Assembly: GCF_030540835.1 (NCBI RefSeq)
Contig: NZ_JAUOEK010000150.1
Span: 1-59,852, forward strand
DNA: 59,852 nucleotides
Direction of reading: 5' to 3'
DNA from: Flavivirga aquimarina
Lineage (GTDB): Bacteria; Bacteroidota; Bacteroidia; Flavobacteriales; Flavobacteriaceae
The position numbers and the translations under genes are program-made. Of this stretch, positions 10,101 to 18,458 are shown one piece after another. Within the stretch, counting starts at the first letter, position 1. Every line of letters starts with the position of its first letter. Below the pieces are notes generated by a model. It did no database searches. It was not told the DNA's origin and saw only the letters and a program-made list of their open reading frames with translations.

Positions 10101-10169
10101 GTTGGGATTGATAGAGGGGTGTATCCACAACCAAGATCGTTTATTCTTGGAGTCCAATTAGCATTTTAA
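7161..10169 (+). CDS. SusC/RagA TonB-dependent outer-membrane transporter
   Basis: A 1002-residue outer-membrane receptor that, with its SusD partner, imports oligosaccharides or other large nutrients using TonB energy. A signal peptide ends near SMYSQ. A carboxypeptidase-regulatory-like beta domain (residues about 25-95, with SYVGYETLEV) is followed by the SusC signature NEVVVVGYGK and a plug domain with LQGQAPGVTI and VLKDASTAAIYGSRASNGVV. The beta-barrel fills the rest and ends in an aromatic terminus (GVQLAF). The SusD gene begins 28 bases downstream, so the two form an operon. The GH3 enzyme and sugar symporter nearby suggest a beta-glucoside-type substrate, which is inference. Confidence 0.95.
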   Translation: MKEKLFKKLLFLSVFILSISMYSQNITGTISDSNGPLPGVNVIVKGTSNGSVTDFDGKYSLTNVGSDAVLVFSYVGYETLEVTVGGKSIIDAVLVEDTSILNEVVVVGYGKTSRRLVTGAISSVKSEDIIKTPVTSAEQALQGQAPGVTIINGGSPGTAPQVQIRGLGTFGNSQPLYVVDGIVSGGINEINPNDIESIDVLKDASTAAIYGSRASNGVVIITTKRGKSGKTKVTFDSYFATQSVPKTLDLLDSSQFREYAEGTFGLPARYTSDEASTRLNTDWQDEVFQTAFTHNTNLGVSGGSDSAVFNISAGYIDQEGIIINTGFKRSSLRANSEFKLGEKFKIGETLAIADSHMKNEEENGDRTLVEHMIKSLPYTPVYNADNLGGFGGAVPTTDSNADPENPVRLQTISNNTTDITKILGSIYASYEILNGLEYKFQYGFERTSLSTNIHRPSFNEGANFRTAAELDQKANLFNSDTYTSSLTYSTVFNEVHNLDLLAVVEKFETTARNNQSKASNPLTDAVPVILGGAEVVNQFFEYGLISYIGRVNYNYDNKYLLSASLRRDGSSRFGKGNKWANFPAVSLGWVLSEEDFLKDSNSISNLKLRGSWGVTGNDGSVEYAFQSGVISTYSYVDLGNATGASTFGLSNPDLKWEEATMTNIGLDAGFLNNALTVSFEYYNNDIEDVIVPIPNVASEGLGEGFTQRNGASTNTKGFEFNVGYNHNKGGDFSWSANLNLGTSKNKAVSLNDQLPFVESSTFEGQKLSRITAGESLFYFYGLQTDGLFQQGDDTSAQPNAAAGDIRFIDQNGDGVINSADNVKIGNPFPELTYGLNLSANYKNFDATLFFSGVSGNDIYNTTLYDLEGMTRLFNAGTAVLNRWTPTNTNTTIPKFATHSDNVVSSDRYIEDGSYAKLRNLTVGYSLSESTLSSLANGAITKFRIYATGQNLFTITDYSGYDPEIGGSATVNPDQQSPAAGVGIDRGVYPQPRSFILGVQLAF

Positions 10170-10197
10170 TATATTAATTAAATAATATAAAAAAAAC

Positions 10198-11658
10198 ATG
10201 AAAAAATTTAAAATCTTTATAGCAAGTATCTTAGTGGTTGTTGGGATCCTGATATCTTGTGATGAATCAAAAATAGACTTACTTGACCCAAATGAATCGT
10301 CGGTAGAAGCGTTTTTCACATCTACCGTACAATTACAATCTGCGGTGACAGCACCTTATACATTTCTACAAGCAGAGGGTAATTATTCAAGATATCAATT
10401 CTATATTAACGATAATATTGCTGGTGAAAATTATGCGGTAGGTAATTTAGAAGCAGATAAGAAAGATATGATCGATAGGCAGGTAAAAGTATCAAATAAT
10501 GGTAGTAATCTGTATTGGCAACATAACTATCAAGGTATAGGACGTTGTAATTTTGTTATCGAAAATGAGCCAAATTTTAAAAATATACCTGATAATATCA
10601 TAACAACAAGCATAGCAGAAGTACGATTTTTAAGAGGGCTTTTTTATTTCAATTTAGTTGCTAAATACGGAGAAATACCTTTGGTTCTTGACCTAGATCC
10701 TGATAAAGTTAAGGGAGGAAGGCCTAAGTCTCCAATAGCAGATATTTACAATGCTATTGTTGCCGATCTAGAATTTGCAGCGGCTAACTTACCTGCAAAA
10801 GGAACGCAGGAGAATGGTAGGCCAACATCTGGTGCAGCTTGGGCGCTATTAGGAAAAGTATTATTACAAAGTGATGATGCGGCAGGTGCAAAGACTGCTT
10901 TAGCAAATGTAACGGGTTATAGTTTAGTAGATGAGTACACCGATAATTTTACTGTAGCAGGAGAGCATAATGATGAATCTATATTTGAGGTGCATTTTGA
11001 TGAGTCTAAGGGGGTAGGTGATGCTTGGTCCTTGCGTGATGGAACTGGGAACGCAGAAACGACCTTTAGAGCTCAAGAGTATTCAGGGTGGTTTAATGTA
11101 AAGCCAAGCCAAACACTTTTAGATGAATACGAGGATGATGATATGCGTTATGCGTTTACTTTTTATTCACTTGATGCTAGTGATAATGGAACAATGACGG
11201 ACACCTTCAATAACGGGGAATCTAGATATGTTGCACATGATTTAGGTGTTGCTGATGAAAATGATAATTTAATATCTATAGGTGAAGATGGTAATCCTGC
11301 TTGGAGAAAGTATCAAAATTTAGATAACAGACCTTCAGAAACACCATCTAGTGGTATAAATGCACGAGTGCTTCGTTATGCAGACGTATTACTAATGAAA
11401 GCAGAAGCAGAGATACGTTCAGGTGGATCGGAAGCTGTAGCTCTAGGCTTTTTGAATGAGGTTCGTGCAAGGCCATCAGTGTCTATGGATCCTGTTAATG
11501 TAACTGGTACTGATGCGATTTTAGATGCCATTAAACATGAACGATGGGTGGAATTAGCAGGTGAGCAATCCAGATGGTTAGACCTGCAACGATTTGATAA
11601 TGACCCATATTTAATGCCGATACCAAACAAAGAATTAACGGGCAATCCTAATTTGTAA
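10198..11658 (+). CDS. SusD/RagB substrate-binding lipoprotein
   Basis: A 486-residue surface lipoprotein that caps the SusC barrel and captures substrate. The lipobox is GILISC (Cys21). The SusD fold is shown by its helical TPR-like scaffold: the N-terminal ESSVEAFFTSTVQLQSAV segment, the central EVRFLRGLFYFNLVAKYGEIPLV segment split around the FLRG turn, and a C-terminal RYADVLLMKAEAE helix. The terminal RWVELAGEQSRWLDLQRF motif is characteristic. A strong terminator follows, separating this pair from the VCBS genes. Confidence 0.94.
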   Translation: MKKFKIFIASILVVVGILISCDESKIDLLDPNESSVEAFFTSTVQLQSAVTAPYTFLQAEGNYSRYQFYINDNIAGENYAVGNLEADKKDMIDRQVKVSNNGSNLYWQHNYQGIGRCNFVIENEPNFKNIPDNIITTSIAEVRFLRGLFYFNLVAKYGEIPLVLDLDPDKVKGGRPKSPIADIYNAIVADLEFAAANLPAKGTQENGRPTSGAAWALLGKVLLQSDDAAGAKTALANVTGYSLVDEYTDNFTVAGEHNDESIFEVHFDESKGVGDAWSLRDGTGNAETTFRAQEYSGWFNVKPSQTLLDEYEDDDMRYAFTFYSLDASDNGTMTDTFNNGESRYVAHDLGVADENDNLISIGEDGNPAWRKYQNLDNRPSETPSSGINARVLRYADVLLMKAEAEIRSGGSEAVALGFLNEVRARPSVSMDPVNVTGTDAILDAIKHERWVELAGEQSRWLDLQRFDNDPYLMPIPNKELTGNPNL

Positions 11659-11700
11659 ATAGTATAGTTTAGTTTTTATATTAATTTGATTTATTAGTTG

Positions 11701-11729
11701 ATCCTGTATACTTGTTATACAGGATTTTC
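11701..11729 (+). terminator. Rho-independent terminator after SusD gene
   Basis: A perfect 10-bp stem (ATCCTGTATA at 11701-11710, TATACAGGAT at 11716-11725) with a 5-nt loop is followed by TTTTCTAT. It ends, or attenuates, the SusCD transcript before the VCBS gene cluster. Confidence 0.7.
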
Positions 11730-11737
11730 TATATTTG
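11730..11737 (+). promoter_or_regulatory. Possible -7 box for the VCBS cluster
   Basis: TATATTTG matches the Bacteroidota -7 consensus TAnnTTTG and lies 25 bases before the first VCBS gene. The nearest TTG (11712-11714) is only 15 bases upstream, shorter than the usual 17-23. If real, the VCBS genes can be transcribed independently of SusCD. Confidence 0.3.
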
Positions 11738-11762
11738 TTTATCCCCATAAATTAGTTTCATT

Positions 11763-14700
11763 ATGAAATTATTTAAGAGTTTTTTACTTCTCGTTTTTAT
11801 TGTTTCTTGTTCAAAAAATATTGAGAAAAAACAGTTTACATTATTAAGTCCAAAAGCATCAGGAATAAATTTTGAAAATGCTTTAACAGAATCAGACAGT
11901 CTAAATTATTTTAACTACCCATACATTTATATGGGAGGCGGTATTGCTGTTGGCGATTTTAATAATGACAATTTGCAAGACCTGTATTTTACAGGTAATA
12001 TGGTTAATAATAGGCTTTACCTTAATAAAGGCGCTTTAACTTTCGAAGATATTACAGAAAAAGCCAATGCGGGTTTATCGCATAACGATTGGTTCTTAGG
12101 AGCAACTACGATTGATATTAATAATGATGGTTGGTTAGATATTTATTTAAGTGTATCTGGTAAAAAAGAAAATTGTCCAAATAAACTATTAGTAAACCAA
12201 GGATTAAATAAAGAAGGGCATATAACATTTAAAGAAGAGGCCGAAACCTATGGTATTGCAGATACAGGCCATAGTACGCAAAGCGCTTTTTTTGATTATG
12301 ATAATGATGGTGATCTGGATCTGTATGTTGCCAATTATCCTATAACCCCTTTTAATACCCCACCAGATATTTTTAAACAACATATAAGGCATGCGTCTTC
12401 AAGACATTCAAATCATCTATATAAAAATGATGGTAATGGCGTATTTACAGACGTTACAAAGGAGGCAGGTGTGCTGTCGTATAGTTTGTCTTTAAGTGCC
12501 AGTGTAAGTGATTTAAATAATGATGGTTATAAAGATATCTATGTAAGTAACGATTTTGCCAGCGCCGATTTTTGTTATATAAATAATGGAGACGGTACAT
12601 TTAGAAACACCATCGAACAATCTGTAAAGCATACAGCTTTGTATGGTATGGGAGCCGATATTGCCGATTTTAATAACGATGGTTTTTTAGATATTTTTCA
12701 AGCAGATATGGATGCTTCTACAAATAAACGTTCTAAAGCGAATATGGCAAGTATGAACCCTCAGGTGTTTTGGGATACTTACAATTCTGGATTATATTAT
12801 CAATATATGCACAATTGTTTGCAACTAAACACAGGTGTTTTAGGTTTAGATAATACACCGCAATTTAATAATATTTCCAGGATCTCAAATATCTCTAGTA
12901 CCGATTGGAGCTGGGGACCCATTTTTGCAGATCTAGATAATGATGGATGGAAAGACCTGTACGTGTCTAATGGGACAAGACGAGAAATAAACAATACCGA
13001 TTTTTTTAATGCTATTAAAAAAGAGAAGAACCCTTTTGGAAAAAAGAAAAAGAATGATGATCTTCAAAATTCATTAAAAATGCCATCAGAAAAAACAGAT
13101 AATTTTGTTTTTAGAAATTCTAAAGATCTAACATTCGAAAAAATAAATGCCGAGTGGGGATTGGAGTTTAAAGGGTTTTCCAATGGTGTTGCATATGCAG
13201 ATCTGGATAATGATGGAGACCTTGAAATCATATTGAATAACATAGATGATAAAGCGGTCATCTTTGAGAATAATAATAGTGAAAACAATAATTATATCAC
13301 AGTTCAATTTAATGGAAATGAATTAAACCCTAAAGGGATAGGTGCAAAATGCACCATTATTGCAGATGGTAAAAAACAATTCCAAGAATTAAGTTTAGAG
13401 CATGGTTATATCTCTTCTATGGCGCCATTACTTCATTTTGGACTAGGAAAAGAAACAACCATAGATACATTAATTATAGAATGGCAAGATGGTAAAGTGC
13501 AAAAAATAACTAATGTATTAGTCAATAAAACAGTGGTCTTAAATTATGCGGATGCCGTATCGGAAAATACTGTAGAAGAAGTAAAAACAGTTCAGTTTTT
13601 TAATTCAGAAAACAACACATTAGATTCATTGTTTATGCATATAGAGAATGAGTACGATGATTACGCAAAAGAAATTCTGTTGCCGCATAAAACATCTACT
13701 TTTGGTCCGTATATATCTGTTGGCGATATAAATAAAGACGGTTTAGACGATTTTTATATAAGTGGCGCTTCAAAACAAAAAGGAGGATTATTCTATCAAA
13801 ACAAGAATGGCACGTTTGATAAAAAAATAGTGGCTTTAGGTAGCGATGCCATTCATGAAGATATGGGGTCTTTAATGTTTGATGCCGATAATGATGGCGA
13901 TTTAGATCTGTATGTTGTTAGTGGAGGCAATGAGTTCGAACCCCATTCTAAGTTGCTTCAAGACAGGCTTTATAAAAATGATGGCTCAGGTAACTTATCC
14001 CTATTAAAAAATGGGCTTCCAGAAATGATTACCAGTGGGTCTCGTGTTTATAATTTAGATTACGATAAAGATGGTGATCAAGATTTGCTTATCTGTGGGA
14101 GGCTAATTCCGGGAAACTATCCATCACCTGCAAAAACATATATTTTAGAAAACGTTAGCACCCCCGAAACCATTAAATTTTTAGATGTTACAGATGTTTT
14201 AATTTCCGATTTTAATAAATTGGGACTAGCAACCTCTGCGAGTATTGGAGATATAGATAATGATGGTTGGCCAGATATTGTAGTAGTAGGAGAATGGATG
14301 CCTATACGAGTTTTTAAAAATAATCAAGGCAAAAGCTTTAATGAGGTTTCTGAAAATTTAGGATTAACAGATACTACAGGCTGGTGGTTTAGTATTGCGA
14401 GTGGTGATTTTGATAACGATGGCGACATTGATTTTGTTGCCGGGAATTTAGGGCTTAATTATAAATATAAATCGTTTGAAAATGAAACCTTCGATATTTA
14501 CTTCAATGATTTTGATGATAATAATAAAAAAGATATCGTTTTAAGTTATTATAACGAAGGTAAAAAATACCCAGTTAGAGGGCGCTCCTGTTCGTCATCG
14601 CAAGTAGGAGAAATTAAAGAAAAATTTAAAACCTATAATGAATTTGCCGAAGCAACACTAGTTGATGTATATGGCGAAAAAGAATTAGAAGCATCGCTAC

Positions 14701-15086
14701 ACTATCAAGTCAATACATTTGCAACTTCATATATTGAAAATAAAGGAGGGCAATTCATTTTACATAAATTACCTAATGAGGTGCAATTATCGAACATCAA
14801 TCAGGTTTTAGTAAAAGATTTTAATGACGACGGAAATTTAGATTTGCTAACAGCAGGAAACTTATATGGGGCGGAGATTGAAACCCCAAGAAATGATGCA
14901 GGAACAGGTGTGTTTTTATCAGGAAATGGTCAAGGAATATTTACACCGCATCGCATTCAGGAAAGCGGATTTTATACCCCTAAAGATGTTAAAGATTTAG
15001 CCTTAATAAAGGTTGGCGAAAAACAAATGATTATCGCTTCAAATAATAACGACATCCTTAAATTTATTGAAGTTAAATCAAATTAG
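11763..15086 (+). CDS. FG-GAP/VCBS repeat and UnbV-domain lipoprotein (1)
   Basis: A very large (1107-residue) exported lipoprotein with lipobox FIVSC (Cys16). Calcium-loop repeats of the form DxNNDGxxDxY recur throughout, for example DFNNDNLQDLYF, DYDNDGDLDLYV and DIDNDGWPDIVV, giving one or two integrin-like beta-propellers. An ASPIC/UnbV domain occupies about residues 510-600 between two blocks of repeats, with the conserved GIGAKCTI and HFGLG. Such proteins in Bacteroidota often sit beside SusCD pairs. They are presumed surface binding or scaffold proteins and have no proven catalytic role. The next VCBS gene begins 12 bases after the stop, implying co-transcription. Confidence 0.88.
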   Translation: MKLFKSFLLLVFIVSCSKNIEKKQFTLLSPKASGINFENALTESDSLNYFNYPYIYMGGGIAVGDFNNDNLQDLYFTGNMVNNRLYLNKGALTFEDITEKANAGLSHNDWFLGATTIDINNDGWLDIYLSVSGKKENCPNKLLVNQGLNKEGHITFKEEAETYGIADTGHSTQSAFFDYDNDGDLDLYVANYPITPFNTPPDIFKQHIRHASSRHSNHLYKNDGNGVFTDVTKEAGVLSYSLSLSASVSDLNNDGYKDIYVSNDFASADFCYINNGDGTFRNTIEQSVKHTALYGMGADIADFNNDGFLDIFQADMDASTNKRSKANMASMNPQVFWDTYNSGLYYQYMHNCLQLNTGVLGLDNTPQFNNISRISNISSTDWSWGPIFADLDNDGWKDLYVSNGTRREINNTDFFNAIKKEKNPFGKKKKNDDLQNSLKMPSEKTDNFVFRNSKDLTFEKINAEWGLEFKGFSNGVAYADLDNDGDLEIILNNIDDKAVIFENNNSENNNYITVQFNGNELNPKGIGAKCTIIADGKKQFQELSLEHGYISSMAPLLHFGLGKETTIDTLIIEWQDGKVQKITNVLVNKTVVLNYADAVSENTVEEVKTVQFFNSENNTLDSLFMHIENEYDDYAKEILLPHKTSTFGPYISVGDINKDGLDDFYISGASKQKGGLFYQNKNGTFDKKIVALGSDAIHEDMGSLMFDADNDGDLDLYVVSGGNEFEPHSKLLQDRLYKNDGSGNLSLLKNGLPEMITSGSRVYNLDYDKDGDQDLLICGRLIPGNYPSPAKTYILENVSTPETIKFLDVTDVLISDFNKLGLATSASIGDIDNDGWPDIVVVGEWMPIRVFKNNQGKSFNEVSENLGLTDTTGWWFSIASGDFDNDGDIDFVAGNLGLNYKYKSFENETFDIYFNDFDDNNKKDIVLSYYNEGKKYPVRGRSCSSSQVGEIKEKFKTYNEFAEATLVDVYGEKELEASLHYQVNTFATSYIENKGGQFILHKLPNEVQLSNINQVLVKDFNDDGNLDLLTAGNLYGAEIETPRNDAGTGVFLSGNGQGIFTPHRIQESGFYTPKDVKDLALIKVGEKQMIIASNNNDILKFIEVKSN

Positions 15087-15098
15087 AACCACATAACA

Positions 15099-18000
15099 AT
15101 GATGCCATTAAATGCTTTTTATCAAAAACCATGGTTTTATATTTTTAGTTTGTGTTTGTTTTTTGGCTGTAAAGAAGAACAAGCCAAGCAAGAAGTAGTG
15201 GTGGTTGAGAAAGAAACATTGTTTAAAAGTTTGTCGTCAAAAGAAACAGGAATTCGCTTTAACAATACCATACAAGAAAACCCCAATAACTTTTTTATAG
15301 TTTATAATTATGCTTATAACGGGGGTGGTGTCGCTATAGGTGATATTAATAACGATGGACTCTCAGATATTTATTTTACAGGGAATCAAGTTGAAAATAA
15401 ATTATACCTAAACAAAGGAAACTTTCAATTTGAGGATATTACAAGTTTAGCTGGTGTAGGAGGAGGAAAAGGTTGGAGCAATGGCGTTGTTATGGTAGAT
15501 ATAAACGGAGATAGTTTTTTAGATATATATGTATGCAAAGGCGGTTGGCGAGGTACAGATGCAGAACGTACCAATCTGCTTTATATTAATAATGGCGATA
15601 GTACATTTACAGAACAAGCTAAGGAGTATCATATTGCAGATATAGGATTTTCTATGATGGCTTCGTTTTTCGATATGGATAATGATAACGATTTAGACAT
15701 GTATTTAATCAACCGTCCAAAACGTTTTTTTCTTTCACACGACGATATTAGAAAAGGTAAAGCAGAACAAAGTCCTTTGTACAGAGATAAACTCTATGAG
15801 AACATAAATGGCGTTTATAAAGAAATAGGTTTAAAGTCAGGAATAAATCAAACATATGCTTACGGATTAGGGCTATCGACTTCCGATTTAAATAACGATG
15901 GTTTTAGTGATATTTATGTGGCTAACGACTATTTCGAAAGCGATTATTTTTTTGAAAACAAAGGGAATAAAACATTTAAGCAAAACATTGAATCTATTAC
16001 CAATCATGTGGCCTTTTATGGTATGGGTATAGATGTTGTTGATTTTAATAATGATGGTTATGAGGATCTTGTAGAATTGGACATGACATCATCAGATCAT
16101 GTACGCGCAAAAACAACCATGGCTACAATGAATGTTGATGCGTTTAACCGCATTTTAAATGAAGGGAATCACTATCAGTACATGCATAATGTACTTCAAA
16201 TAAATAATGGCAATGGATTCTTTAGTGAAATAAGTCAGTTTGCAGGTATCGATAAAACCGATTGGAGCTGGTCTTGTATTGGGAGTGATTTTGATAACGA
16301 CGGATTACGAGATTTGTTTGTTTCTAATGGGTTTAGGCGTGATATTTTTGATAAAGATGCGACCAATGAGTTTTCCAAGTATATAGAATCAAAAGAAAAA
16401 AAACAGCGTTCAAAAAGCGAAAATGTTGACTATATAGTAAACTTATTTAACGAAAATAAAATTCATAATTATATTTATAAAAACGATGGCGATTTAAAGT
16501 TTTCAGATAAAGTAAAAGACTGGGGTTTAGAAACTATTAGTTTTTCTAATGGCGCAGCTGTTGGGGATTTGGATAATGACGGCGATTTAGATCTGGTTGT
16601 AAATAATATTAATGATGATGCTTTTGTTTACAAAAACAATTCACAGAAATCTGGAAATAACTTTCTTAGAGTAAAATTAAAAGGCCCTAAAAATAACACA
16701 CTAGGATTAGGAGCAAAAATTACGGTATTTACTAAAAATAGTATGCAATACCACGAATTAAAGAATGTACGTGGGTATCTGTCTTCAACCGACCCAATAG
16801 CACATTTTGGATTGAGTAAAACAAAGACAATTGATTCTGTAAAAGTTGTATGGCCAGATAAAAAAATGAGTTTTTTATCTAATATAAAAACTGATACAGT
16901 TTTAACAATAGACTACAAGAAGTCCTATGCCGTAAAATTAAATGCAACTAAGTATAGCCCGATTTTTAAAGATATAACCAGCACTGCTTTTTCAGGGAAT
17001 AAAGTAACTCACAAAGAGAATAGTTTTGATGATTTTGAAGCCCAAATATTACTGCCTCATAAACTTTCAACCGAAGGGCCTTGTATTTCAGTTTCAGATA
17101 TAAATAATGATGGGTTTGAAGATTTTTATATAGGAGGTGCAGCAAATCAAAGCGGGAAACTGTTATTGCAAAAAAAGAATGAAACCTTTGTAGAAAGTAA
17201 GCAGTTAAGTTTTTTAAAAGATAAAATTTTTGAAGATGTTGCTTCGGTGTTTTTTGATGCAAATAAGGATGGGTTCACAGATCTGTATGTTGTTAGCGGA
17301 GGTAATGAATTTTCTGAAAATGCTCCAGAATATCAAGATCGATTATATATAAATGATGGAAAAGGATATTTTGTTAAATCGGATAATTTGCCAAAAATGG
17401 AGTCTAGTGGTGGCTGTGTTGTACCGTTAGATTATGACGACGATGGCGATTTAGATTTGTTTATTGGCGGACGGTTAGTGCCTAACCGCTATCCAGTATC
17501 TCCAAAAAGCTATTTGTTACAAAACAATTCTGGAGTTTTTGCAAACGTAACATCTCAATTTGCTAAAGATTTGGAGTATGCAGGTATGGTGACCGATGCG
17601 ACCTGGCAGGATATAGATGGAGATTCTAAAAATGAATTAGTTGTGGTAGGAGAATGGATGCCTATAAGTGTATTTAAAATAGAAGAAGGTGTTTTTAAAA
17701 AACAAAACGTACCAACTTTAAATAAAACAAATGGCTGGTGGAATACCATTGAAGCAAAAGATATTGATCTTGATGGTGACATAGATTTTGTATTAGGAAA
17801 TCTTGGAGAGAATTATAAATTTAAGGCTAGTAAGGAGAAACCATTTTATGTATTTGCATCAGATTATGATAAAAATGGAACAAACGATGTGTTTCTTGCT
17901 AAAGATTATAAAGATAAAATTGTACCAATACGCGGTAAAGAATGTTCAACAGAGCAATTACCGGATTTATCTAAAAAATTCTCAACATATAATGAGTTTG

Positions 18001-18437
18001 CATCTGCAGATATAGGAACTATATTAGATGATAAAGCACTTACTTCTCAAAAACACGAAGCGTATATATTTCAATCCGTATTTTTAATTAATAATGGAGG
18101 GGTTTTGGAAATAATGAAGCTTCCTAGTCAAGCACAGTATTCTACAGTACAGGGTATTGTTGTAGATGATTTTAATGAAGATGGTATTAATGATGTTTTA
18201 CTTGCAGGAAATAAATTTAATGTTGAAATAGAAACGACACGGGCAGATGCTTCTGTCGGATTGTTATTAGAAGGTATTGGGGATTTTGGTTTTAAGGAAT
18301 TAAAGTCCTATTCAAGTGGTGTTTTTTTACCGTTTAATGTCAAGGAGTGTAAGGCTATAAGACTTGGTAAAAGTACTAAAGGTGTTCTAATTGGAATTAA
18401 TAATGGCACTATACATCTGCTAAAAATGTCTAATTAG
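15099..18437 (+). CDS. FG-GAP/VCBS repeat and UnbV-domain lipoprotein (2)
   Basis: A 1112-residue paralogue of the preceding protein with the same domain order: lipoprotein signal (LFFGC), VCBS repeats, an UnbV domain near residues 520-610 (LGLGAKITVF, AHFGLSKT), then a second VCBS block. Calcium-loop motifs include DINNDGLSDIYF, DLDNDGDLDLVV and DYDDDGDLDLFI. Shared landmarks such as LYGMG or FYGMG, TDWSW, and VVGEWMPI point to tandem duplication and divergence. A second ATG directly follows the first at 15102. It is probably co-transcribed with its neighbours and surface-exposed. Confidence 0.88.
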   Translation: MMPLNAFYQKPWFYIFSLCLFFGCKEEQAKQEVVVVEKETLFKSLSSKETGIRFNNTIQENPNNFFIVYNYAYNGGGVAIGDINNDGLSDIYFTGNQVENKLYLNKGNFQFEDITSLAGVGGGKGWSNGVVMVDINGDSFLDIYVCKGGWRGTDAERTNLLYINNGDSTFTEQAKEYHIADIGFSMMASFFDMDNDNDLDMYLINRPKRFFLSHDDIRKGKAEQSPLYRDKLYENINGVYKEIGLKSGINQTYAYGLGLSTSDLNNDGFSDIYVANDYFESDYFFENKGNKTFKQNIESITNHVAFYGMGIDVVDFNNDGYEDLVELDMTSSDHVRAKTTMATMNVDAFNRILNEGNHYQYMHNVLQINNGNGFFSEISQFAGIDKTDWSWSCIGSDFDNDGLRDLFVSNGFRRDIFDKDATNEFSKYIESKEKKQRSKSENVDYIVNLFNENKIHNYIYKNDGDLKFSDKVKDWGLETISFSNGAAVGDLDNDGDLDLVVNNINDDAFVYKNNSQKSGNNFLRVKLKGPKNNTLGLGAKITVFTKNSMQYHELKNVRGYLSSTDPIAHFGLSKTKTIDSVKVVWPDKKMSFLSNIKTDTVLTIDYKKSYAVKLNATKYSPIFKDITSTAFSGNKVTHKENSFDDFEAQILLPHKLSTEGPCISVSDINNDGFEDFYIGGAANQSGKLLLQKKNETFVESKQLSFLKDKIFEDVASVFFDANKDGFTDLYVVSGGNEFSENAPEYQDRLYINDGKGYFVKSDNLPKMESSGGCVVPLDYDDDGDLDLFIGGRLVPNRYPVSPKSYLLQNNSGVFANVTSQFAKDLEYAGMVTDATWQDIDGDSKNELVVVGEWMPISVFKIEEGVFKKQNVPTLNKTNGWWNTIEAKDIDLDGDIDFVLGNLGENYKFKASKEKPFYVFASDYDKNGTNDVFLAKDYKDKIVPIRGKECSTEQLPDLSKKFSTYNEFASADIGTILDDKALTSQKHEAYIFQSVFLINNGGVLEIMKLPSQAQYSTVQGIVVDDFNEDGINDVLLAGNKFNVEIETTRADASVGLLLEGIGDFGFKELKSYSSGVFLPFNVKECKAIRLGKSTKGVLIGINNGTIHLLKMSN

Positions 18438-18458
18438 AATATTATATTTTCTAAAAAA

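Noticed and set aside
13930-13945. GTTCGAACCCC, resembling a tRNA T-loop
   Set aside because: It lies inside a VCBS gene in frame and no cloverleaf can be built around it.
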